Assembly: GCA_949752735.1 (NCBI GenBank)
Contig: OX457044.1
Coordinates: 14,471,815 to 14,535,814 of the forward strand
DNA: 64,000 nucleotides
DNA from: Lumbricus terrestris
Taxonomy: Eukaryota; Annelida; Clitellata; Crassiclitellata; Lumbricidae
Direction: 5' to 3'
Shown: piece after piece, positions 52,310 to 61,700 of the stretch
Layout of the letters: every line of letters starts with the position of its first letter
Position numbering within the stretch: position 1 is the first letter of the stretch
Program-made: the position numbers and the translations under genes
Notes under the pieces: model-generated
The model's database searches: none
The model's input: only the letters and a program-made list of their open reading frames with translations
Told to the model about the DNA's origin: nothing

Positions 52310-52688
52310 CTACCACTGAGCATCGTCAGAGGTTGGGCCCAAAGCCCGTAGATGAGTAAGCCATGTCGGCGGTGGCATCGGCAATGACCACCATAGTCCC
52401 CGGTGCCATGCTACAGTCAGCGTCCACTACCTTTGACAATACAAGTCGCTATAGAACCCGACGCTACATCCACCGACACTACACTTAATATGTCAATCAG
52501 ATATATGATGGCGGAGACGAGATAGTGGTGGAAAGAGGCCTGGAGACTCTAATTTAAGCAGGCAAAGATCGAGATGATAAATACAAGGTTTTTGCAGGAG
52601 CAGAAAGAGTACCTAAATGCTGCACAAAACTTGTTGGAAGGAAAACCAGCATCGTCGCAACAAATAGAGAAACACCACAGTCAGTAAC
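52310..52688 (+). mobile_element. 5' internal region of LTR retroelement, copy 2 (internally deleted)
   Basis: 52310-52530 matches 28133-28358 and 52536-52688 matches 29061-29228. The roughly 700 bp between, including the minisatellite and the ORF of copy 1, are absent. It ends at CAGTCAGTAAC, where the zinc-finger repeat begins. Confidence 0.7.
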
Positions 52689-52924
52689 TTCTCAGGTATG
52701 TCCATTGCTTCGGTCAGAAACTAAAAGATTTGACTTCAGAAATGACTGCTTGATTTGCGGAGGGAAATCAAGTTTCTCTGAATCAAAGTTTCCAAAGAAA
52801 AGACGCCTCGAAGTGCATAAAGTTGCTACTCTTGAGTTACGTGACAAAATCATTACAATTTGTGAACAGCGCACCGATGAGAGGGGACGGGAAGTTTACT
52901 GTCGTATTGCAATTACCATTTTAC
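52686..52924 (+). pseudogene. CxxC zinc-finger fragment, copy 2
   Basis: Better preserved than the copy at 34589: it reads SETKRFDFRNDCLICGGKSS, then KKRRLEVHKVATLELRDKII and REVYCRIAITIL in one frame (part of 52705-53016), then loses similarity at 52924. It lacks the later His/Cys block. Same uncertain family. Confidence 0.5.
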
Positions 52925-53371
52925 AGGGCTGTACTCAAGGGTATATGCAGGTATACGGCGTATACTCACCTCCGGGGAAAAATGGCATCGTATTGTTACG
53001 GTCTGAGCCTTGCTGATGATGCTTTAGTTCTAGAATACTCGCTAGGTGAGCTATTATACTTTAGAGTTAACTGGAAGAACCGGTTTGTCAGGTGGGAGGA
53101 GGTCAGGTGACCTTTTAGGCGCCTAGGATAGATAGCAGGGAGTTGCCGCTGGACTGTTGAAGAGATAGGAACTCGCTCTGTTTTATCTGAGTTGAAACTT
53201 TATGAACTTGTTTTACGAATTATACGCATTTAATAGAAGTCGCTTGAAAGAAGTTAATTGAATTTGCCTTCTTTCGTCACCCCTAGACAACGAGTTCAAC
53301 AGTATACTCACTTCGGAAAGCGAGGGTATACGCGGGTATACAGCATATACTTACCTCACAATTTATAAGTA
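52925..53371. repeat. Unassigned insert with GGTATAC-type repeats at both ends
   Basis: The left edge has GGTATATGCAGGTATACGGC and GTATACTCACCTC. The right edge (53322-53360) has GGTATACGCGGGTATACAGC and ATATACTTACCTC. The blocks are direct copies of one another and internally palindromic (GTATAC). It interrupts the zinc-finger repeat at 52924. It could be a small element with sub-terminal repeats; no TSD was identified. Confidence 0.4.
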
Positions 53372-53570
53372 AGTACACGCTGTACACAGACTAGTCTGTA
53401 ATTTTTTTCAACAATTTAATAGTTAAAACCATGAATAAAACAATATCTCTGTTTGAAATTTAATTATCTCTCTGTTTTTGACTTAGCGAGGTGTAAAACT
53501 TCAAATTTTCATTACCATAAAGAATTTGCAGTAGGAACGCACCTCTCTGATTCAAGTGTCTTGAGAAAAG
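53372..53570. other. No gene recognised
   Basis: Short AT-rich spacer; nothing supportable. Confidence 0.3.
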
Positions 53571-54120
53571 ATGAAGGAAGCATTTGAAGCCGGAAAACGT
53601 GAAAAATGGAGAAGATTAAACATTAAGAAAAATGCAAAGTTAACATCTAAAGACTTCTTGACCAGAGTCACATGAACGATCGTTGCCTATCTTCTGGAAG
53701 AGACTCTGATGTTCTCAACAACAAGGCATTTGTAGCATCTTTTGAAATTAAATTCCTGCTAACTGGCCAGATACTATACCAGTTAGATATGGCGAAGAAG
53801 AAGTGCAATTTATGAGCAGTCGTTTTGTACTGAACTCATAGCAGTGCACTGAAGGATTTAGAGATTTTGTTGAAAATAGAAAACCATACCAAAGTTGCTT
53901 CTGCCTTTGGTTCGTGCCATTGAAACAATTCCTTGTTCGTCTGCCGAGTGTGAAAGAGGTTTTAGTTTGATGAAACTTAATTTATCACCTCTCTTCGCAA
54001 CTGCCTTCTGATAAAGTCTGTTTCGAGCATAATGTTCATAAAAATGAATGGTCCTCCTTTGAAGGATTTTAAACCAGAGGAATACGTAAGAAGTTGGTTG
54101 TTGGAAGCATTTAGAAAGCA
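53571..54120 (+). pseudogene. hAT C-terminal remnant (KIAA1586-like)
   Basis: The final block reads SSAECERGFSLMKLN (53940-53985), then MFIKMNGPPLKDFKPEEYVR and SWLLEAFRKH to about 54120. This corresponds to SSAECERGFSQMNLYH and GINGPPLTAW of the copy at 30.2 kb. Upstream (53571-53850) only scattered hAT-like pieces remain. The tail overlaps the start of the composite repeat (GCATTTAGAAAGCACATTG). Confidence 0.7.
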
Positions 54121-55680
54121 CATTGCAACCATGTTACAAATTCTTAGTCTAAAGGATAATGAACTGGATGTGCTGGCACAATATATGGGAGAATTTTATC
54201 ATCTCCCAGAAGTTACGCAAAACTGCCGTCGAACATATGACAAGCAGATGAATTCAACGTTGTTAGGGAGGACAAGACACCAACACGGCAATACATGAAC
54301 ATCGATAAAATGCTCAATCGTAAAGTCTGCCCCGTTGACAGCAAATATTCTAAGTCTAAGTCCATGGGACTTTCTCCACGAAACACAGAAAAATCATGAC
54401 GGATATCCTATCTACAGAAGAAGATCTCAACAGGAGGGACGGCGAACCATTATGAAAGGAAATTTTATATTTGACAACAGATTGGGCACACCATACTGCC
54501 ACTCTTCTCAAAAATCTTCCATGTTCAGATCAATATTCGATATTGCAACTCCGTTAAGGCGATCAAGTACATCTGCAAGTATGTTAACAAGGGCAGTGAC
54601 CAGGCAGTCTTTGAACTGCACAGAACTATGACTGCACCAACTGTGGCTGCAGACAGTCATATATTTTGAGTTCTTGAATTATTGTAGAATTTTCATGTCT
54701 TGCAATTCTGTTTTAACCTTTTTATTTTAACTAGCCATTCGTCTTCTTGCTGTCTTGCCAACAGTGCCATTTTTGGACCTTTTATTGTGACATTTCATGG
54801 ACTTTAGCGGTTTGTATATGCTTTGAAATGGCCATAAACACAGTGCTTAAAGTGTGAAAAATAAGTGCCTGGATGACCCTTTTCTTTCCCAGAGAAGTGC
54901 CACGACACCCTTACCTTTCCAGGCTATGCTAGAGAATAAGAGGCAGGACGGCATTGAGATTTTAAAATAAAACCCCAATAGGGTGCACTTTACTATTGTG
55001 CCATAAAGAAGATGATGCGAGATTTTTATATAGAATGGCTAGTTGCAAAGGATTGGAAACTAGTACGCGCATGTGTTTGTATAGAATCCTTGGCATGAAA
55101 TTTCTTAGGTGCTCATCGATAGTTAACACTGACAGACGTCTAGTAGATGTTAACTCTACAAATGACAAGGATGCCATCGTTCCAAGTGATACTGCTCTGA
55201 CCAGCTGGTCAAACACTGCACTCTTTTCTCATGTTATACCCTTGGGTGATGCACTGCCAATGGGATTAGTTCTGCTTTACTGAAGTGCTTGCAAGACCAA
55301 GGAATCAGTATGGCTGTCATGGCAGAATGTTTCACTGGACTTGGAGTGGATGGTGCATCTGTTATGCTGATGAGAAAAGGAGGTGCTGTAACAAAAATTA
55401 AGGGAGCATTTTTCTATCTTTGAATAGTTGGCATTGTTTCAATCATTGTTTGGCATTATCTGTACATGGTGCAGTCGAATCATGTTCAGAAATCAACCAA
55501 TCCAAACTTTTTAGGACAGCTTGTATGCTCTGCATTCAATTTCATCTAAAGCACAAAGCTGGTAAGATGAATGCACAGCTGATACGAGAGTGCTCAATGT
55601 GCATTGGTTGGCTAAGAGTTGCAGAAGTGTTGGCAGCTACTGACATACCCTTGAAAGTTCCTGCATCTACCACCTGATGA
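54106..55680 (+). repeat. Helitron/hAT composite repeat, copy 2
   Basis: Matches 37828-39213 plus 40387-40600 with small indels and lacks the 1173-bp hAT insert. It includes LSLKDNELDVLAQYMGEFYH, the broken Helitron N-domain (54400-54630), the shared non-coding block and the hAT core piece (55330-55676, with WHCFNHCLALSVHGAVESCS). It is joined on the left to a hAT C-terminus, which copy 1 lacks. Confidence 0.75.
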
Positions 55681-55788
55681 GCTTCAGCATAGTAATGTCC
55701 ACTGGATCCTTTCCTAGCTGAAAATACTTCAGTTTGTCTTGTTATGAGGCAATGAGCAACAGGAAGATTGCAATGATATCCTTGGTAC

Positions 55789-57098
55789 TGTAGCGTTTGT
55801 GGAAACGCTACAAATCTTACTTACTTTTATCTATATTGCGTATAACGCTTTTAGCTAATTCTATGCTGCACCAGAGCGAGGCTGCAGACAATGCGCCGAA
55901 CACACACGTGACCTCTTGGCTGACGTGGCGAAAGCGCGGGCGCCGCTGATTGGCCAGGAGCGGCGCGTGACCTAAAACGGCGGTAAGAAGCCGTTTCTGA
56001 TTGGCTGTTGGACCAATCGGCGTCAGTTGCCGAGAAGCTGTCGAACTGGTGGGACCTGCGGAGGACGAGGCAACCATTTTTGAGTAGAAATTTGATTTAA
56101 AACTAAGATTTTGAGCATATAAATTATAAGAAACGCAACCAAATTAATAATTAAACGACGGCAAAGAATGATCGTCGCCTCCGGTGGAAGGAAAACCTTG
56201 GAAGAAGCAAACTAGCCTAAAATCCAGGGAAGTAACCATTATTAGCGTGAAGCGTGCTGAATCTGTAACCTAACCGATTGCAAGTTTAAGATGGCTGCCA
56301 CGTGCTAAAATAGATAATATTGGTTTAACGTAGATCGGCAAATTAAATTGGCATTTGTATTACGGAACTGAATAGATTAAATTAGCTACTATAAATAGCG
56401 GCGAATTGGAAGGATTGTTGTAGTGTAATAAATTAGCATGAAGTACTGAAGTTAAGCAACTGAATCTTTTATAATTAACTAAGAACGCTACCGGATTTTG
56501 CTGTAGTTGTTACGAAACAGAAACATAGACGGTAGTCGACTCGAATGTAGGAATTGAACTGTTAGGTAGGAGTGATGCAAATTGTGTAGTAACAGTTCGT
56601 GTGTATTGTCGATTCTGAGAAATGTCTAGTGCGAACTGATAGAGATAGTAGAAAAGACTGTATTTGCACAGATCACTGCTAATTATATGTTAGTTAAGTA
56701 CTCGTTACATGAATAAATAAGGTGTTACATATCTAATCAACGAAGGTGATTGTCTGAGTAAATTGAAACTAAGGGTAAATCAGAATAGTCCCATGTCACG
56801 TGTAAACTCTTCAAGTGGGGACACCCCGGGGGAATCAGACAGTTCTGAGGAAGGGGGTTCAGGTAGAGAAGTTGAAACATTTGTGGAGCGACCTAGAAAT
56901 AAGGCCAGGAACAGCCCACTAATTCTCCAGGAAACCGATGACCTTTCACCCAAATCTGCCGAAAGGGGCATGAACTCAGACGAGCACCGACGCGAGGGTG
57001 CTGTTGCCAGTCGACCAACAGCCACGGAGATATGTAGTCCCGGCCCTGGTATCCGTGAATTTACAGAGCGCAGACGTTCTTCCCTGCCACACTGTTAG
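55789..57098 (+). mobile_element. LTR-like element with terminal palindrome; right end uncertain
   Basis: TGTAGCGTTT-GTGG-AAACGCTACA (55789-55812) is a perfect 10-bp stem with a 4-base loop, standing where the hairpin stands in the coding LTRs. A TATA-like CATATAAATT occurs at 56116. A frame at 56793-57098 fills the right end (57076-57098: CTTCCCTGCCACACTGTTAG). The left flank is GTAC, but no matching GTAC follows a CA at the right, so the 3' border is not proven. It may be a distant sixth member of the family. Confidence 0.4.
56793..57098 (+). CDS. Hypothetical acidic/Ser-rich ORF in the LTR-like element
   Basis: From ATG 56793: MSRVNSSSGDTPGESDSSEE, then ERPRNKARNSPLILQETDDL, and ending IREFTERRRSSLPHC. 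101 codons. It has the acidic patch and a basic patch but no coiled-coil and no clear R-x-S-x-R-L motif. Function unknown. Confidence 0.3.
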   Translation: MSRVNSSSGDTPGESDSSEEGGSGREVETFVERPRNKARNSPLILQETDDLSPKSAERGMNSDEHRREGAVASRPTATEICSPGPGIREFTERRRSSLPHC

Positions 57099-57514
57099 AA
57101 GTAGAGGTTTTTTAAATAGTTTTTTAATGGTATTATAAAGTACTCAAGGTTTTCCAGCTGATAGAATACCTATCCGGTTTTTGTTAGCAGTAAACCGTTT
57201 CTAAACCATTTGAAATGGTTCTTGAAATTACCTTAACGGACCATCCTCGATGTTTATGCCACGCAGATTCTCCATATGTACGAGGCATTTGCAATGGGCA
57301 TAGGCCTACGAATGTGGAGTCCTGTCGACATTACGGCTATATATATGTCTGGTGATTGTCCAAGCAATTCTATATTACAAATGCCACTGGTTTTTATAGA
57401 TTTCTACACAACCATGCATGTATGCATGCATGCGCGCTCGGAGCTTCGCCTTTTCCCCATGCAGGACCCTTTCTCTTACTTTCTTTTCTCATCTTAAGAC
57501 TGTTCTTTTTAGCC
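57099..57514. other. No gene recognised
   Basis: AT-rich; nothing supportable apart from short ATGCATGC-type words near 57415-57435. Confidence 0.4.
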
Positions 57515-57592
57515 GTGCTGGAGTTGGGAGCGCCTCTGAGCAGTTTTCTTGAAGGGGCGCTATATAAATGTTCGATATGAATGAATGAATAT
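57515..57592 (+). repeat. L2-type LINE 3' tail with (TGAA)n
   Basis: GGGAGCGCCTCTGAGCAG, CTTGAAGGGGCGCTATATAA and a short (ATGA)n/(TGAA)n end are the familiar 3' terminus of L2-related LINEs and the SINEs that share it. The same module occurs inverted at 34340-34390 and, degenerate, at 12783-12832. Confidence 0.75.
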
Positions 57593-57957
57593 ACTTAATT
57601 TGACTCCAAATATAGTCAATTCAACCGTTGAATAACATTATTGTATTATATGTTGAGCACACATTTATGCTAGGCCCTATATAAGAACGCTGGAGTTTAT
57701 AGGAATTAACGTCTAGTTAAAGCTAATTATTCCACTGTTAATATGATTAAAAACAGATGAAAAGTTCTGGATGCACAGGGAATGTAAATTTGATTTCAAG
57801 ACAAAATTAACGGAGGCCGGAGGTAAGGATAAGAGCATAGTATTATAATTTTAATTTTATGATTTTTATATTATGTATATATTTCAATATTGACGCGCGT
57901 TATAATATAAATGCGGCGCATAAGGGCACTCTGCGATGCGTCATAGAAATTTATTTT
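57593..57957. other. No gene recognised; possible promoter region
   Basis: AT-rich sequence upstream of the non-coding exon at 57958-58039. No TATA or CCAAT box is convincing. Confidence 0.3.
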
Positions 57958-58039
57958 TACTTACTTGTTTAAGAGTAGCTTTCGTAAATTATTTTTGCAA
58001 CGGAAGTTGTCTTTTCGTCTGTGATCACTGAGAGAGAAG
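57958..58039 (+). other. Probable 5' non-coding exon of the SAM-domain gene
   Basis: The sequence GAGAGAGAAG|GTACGT (58039/58040) is a strong donor. The next acceptor, CTTTGCAG at 58731-58738, is followed 11 bp later by the start codon of the SAM exon. The 5' border is a guess. The same donor could also join the acceptor CATACCAG at 58898, just before the ATG of the 847-codon ORF. Confidence 0.45.
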
Positions 58040-58369
58040 GTACGTTTTAATGTTTTAATCTTTTTAAATCCAAATTTTTTTGCAATGCATGTGTTGTGTG
58101 CCCATTGATTTTAGTCGGGTTATCATTATCCTCATATTCTGTCACAAAATATTAATAAACTGAACCATGTAACGACGACTATTACTAATGGCGGGAATTT
58201 GATTAATGTGACAGGAGGCCCACAGTGGTAGCCGAGTTTCAGCCTGTTACTCCATTACTGTTTGATTGAAGGCCGCAACGGCCGGCCGGAAATTTAGTAG
58301 GATGCGCGCTTAGTAACGCCGGCCCTATTTGTTTTGTGTATTCCTCGTGTATTATTTATGAATAATTAT

Positions 58370-58680
58370 AAAACGAAATCGGCGATCTAATTTTAGCGGT
58401 GTTAACACGAGATCGGGCGACGTCGACCAATCACGTCGCGTGTCCATCGCAACAGCATCAGTATTCGAAATGGCGACCTTACCGCATCAAAAACTTTATA
58501 CCTAGAATTTAAGCACGGCGAGGGTCGTTTAGGGTTAGCTTAAGTGTCGTGAGGGTGGGTTAGGGTTAGTCTTAGGGTTAGTGTTAGGGTTAGTTTTGTC
58601 CGTAGGTGGTTGAATATAGCCGAGCTCATTTTATCCAACATGTTATAAAATGAGATCGCCGATCTCATCCTAACACTGAC
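58370..58680. repeat. MITE-like segment with palindromic ends and telomere-like core
   Basis: AAATCGGCGATCTAATTTTA (58376-58395) is roughly inverted at 58645-58668, where ATGAGATCGCCGATCTCAT is nearly palindromic. Between them (58530-58595) is a run of TTAGGGTTAG words with irregular spacers. It lies in the leader intron of the SAM gene. The type of element is unknown. Confidence 0.45.
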
Positions 58681-58738
58681 CATTATTTAATATCTGTCAT
58701 TAGTAATAATCCTTGTAACTTTATGTTGACTTTGCAGG

Positions 58739-61700
58739 CGTGTTTTTAAATGGAGGACGCATCGACATGGACGGAAGAGCAAGTCGGTGTATGGTTGGAC
58801 CAGCACGGCTTTGGTGCTTACAAACCCAAATTCTTAGGTGAATGCTAAACATTACTGAACATTTCATTTAGTTAATTTTTCACTTATGATCATACCAGAA
58901 CTGCATGATGATGTATACTTGCACGCACTGTGGCATTGTCAAAACAACACTGTATCGGTACAGTAAGCATTTAAGATTGTTTCACGAGAAATTTGCACAT
59001 TTCTATGTCACGTGCAATATTGAAGGTTGCAATGATACGTTCCATAAGGTAAGGAATTTTGTTCGTCATGTGGCGGCAAAGCACAAGAATGTTCAAACTG
59101 CAGAGTCTGAATCGGTTATTGACGCCAGTGATGTGGAAAGTCTTGATAATGTTGCAATAATTACTACTGAAGAAGGTTGTGCACATGCTTGTACTACGGA
59201 AATTCTTGATGATCAGAAATGTACACTTGCCTCGCTTGACCAGACGGTAAGTGACCTTGAAAAGCACATGGCCTTCTCTATTCTTAAATTGAGAGAAAAA
59301 CACATTCTGCCAGTGTGTGTACAACAAGATATTATTGACGAAATGCAGTTATTGGTTTCACAATTGCATGACACATACAAGTCAGTTTTCTTAACTGTTT
59401 GTGAAGAACAAAGCATTACTTCGCCATCAGCAGGTATGGGACATATTTTTCTAAATGAGACCTCGATGTTTGATGATATTTTCCAACATATAAATACTGA
59501 CTACAAGTTAAACAGATTTATTTGTGACAATTTCCAATTTGCTAAGCCAATTGAAATTGTCTTTGAACCAAGACGTCCTGGTAACTCTCCATCATTTCAC
59601 TACATACCAGTCAGTTCAGTTTTGAAGCTCATGCTCTCGAACGTTGATGTGCGGCAACAGATTCAGTCAGGCAAGACTGTTTTCGAAGACGCTTATCACA
59701 TGGCAAGTTATGTTGATGGGAGTATTTATGCCAACCATCCTTTTTTTTCTGATCATCCCGATGCAATAAGATTGCACTTCTACCTCGATGAATTTGAGGT
59801 TTGTAATCCAATCGGATCCAAAAGGGGTAAGCACAAGGTTCTGGCTGTGTATTACTTTGTTGGTAATATGGATTGCAAATATTGGTCAGAGATGAAATAC
59901 ATTCATCTTTGTGTATTGGTTCGGTACCAGCATTTGCGCCAGTTTGATCCATTTCTTGTTCAGCTGTTGAAGCCCCTCATCGATGAGCTAGAAACTTTAG
60001 CATCTGAAGGTATAGATGTTATAGCTGATGGTGTGACTTATAATTTTCGAGCTGGCTTAGCAACTGTTTCGGGTGATAATTTGTCAGCTCACGATTTAGG
60101 CGGGTTTCAGCGTCATTTCAATGCAGGTAGGATTTGTCGGTTTTGCATGGCTAACCATGATGAAATAGGAACATCATTCAGAGAAGATACATTTGTTTTG
60201 CGAAATAAGGAGGTACATGCTTACCACTTGGAGGCACTCGATGCTTGCAAAGCCAACGGGTCTGTGTACGGTGTTCTGCATAGATGTCCACTGCTTGATT
60301 TACCTTATTTTGATGTTACTACTGCATTGGTTCCTGATGTCATGCATGATCTCCTTGAAGGGGTTATTCCTCACTTGCTACACAAGGTAATACACAAAGC
60401 TGTGCATGACAAAACTGTCACTCTTGAACAGCTCAATGCTGACCTAGCTGATGCAAGTAGACATGTAAGTGACAAACCAAATGCTTTGACAGCAAAAAAT
60501 GTTGGCCCATCAGGTAAAATTGTTGGCTCAGCATCTCAGAAATGGCAGCTGTTTTTACTATTGCCTCAGGTTCTTGGTAAGTACATTGACGAATGTGATG
60601 AGTCATGGGAAGCTTACCTGCTCATGAGAGATGTAACAGATATCGTGTTGTCGCCGGTTGTGAATAAATCATCATTGTCATATCTTGAAGGTTTGATCTT
60701 TAAATTTTTAACACATTATGTGTCATTATTTGGATCAAATGCAATAACACCAAAACATCACTACATGACCCATTACCCACGAATGATTGGTATGTATGGG
60801 CCATTACGTCATTTATGGTGCATGAGGTTCGAAGCCAAACACCAATATTTCAAGTCCGTCATTGCATCATTGGGTAACTATGTCAATGTGACAGCAACAA
60901 TGGCAAGTCGTCATCAGATGCGACAGTGTTGGGAGTTCACTAGTACTGATTTTCTTAGTTGTGAGCCACGTCCTCTGACAAGAACTGTTGTCTGGCAAAT
61001 GTCACATTTACCATCAGATTTGAGGTTTGCCATTGCAGACAGACTTAAAGTTGAAGTTGCGGTAACGGATAAAGTAACTACCACGAACCAAATGCAACGT
61101 GATCACGTTACTTATACAGTTGATGGATGTTTAATTCTTGAGATTGTTGAAGAGGAAGAAATTCCGGTGTTCTTCCGCATAAAGTATATAATACTTTTTC
61201 ATAACATGTGGCTTTTATGCGGTAGACTGTGTTTTGGTAGGCGGCTTCATCGGCATCTACACGCATATTCAGTTGACGTTGATGATCGCTGGGCAGTGGC
61301 ATATCCTGGCGAGGAGGCAGATTATAACTTGCATCATTTCTTTGTTGTTGATGGGTGCAATTTCATTACCTCGAAATATCATGTGCCTATAGATTCGAGA
61401 AGTATAGGGCGTGCGGAAGCGCGTGATCAGTCGGTTCCGGCATTCTAATAATTTGGACTTGTGCATATATTTAAATTTTGTGTGTAGTTTAAGAAATTTC
61501 ACATTTTTTTCAACTTAGTAAGATATACAGCCATGCATATAAATTTGAATCTGAAATGCATATGAAATATCAAATAGAACAAATTAACAAGGACTTATGT
61601 TATATCCGAACCGCATTGAAATTCGATTTGAGGAAAATGCATTCTTTTCACAAATTGAACTGAAAGTAAAAAGGCATTCCACACACCCCCTATCGTGTAG

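Noticed and set aside
58529..58595. True telomere or chromosome end
   Set aside because: The TTAGGG-like words are few, irregular and inside a gene's leader intron.
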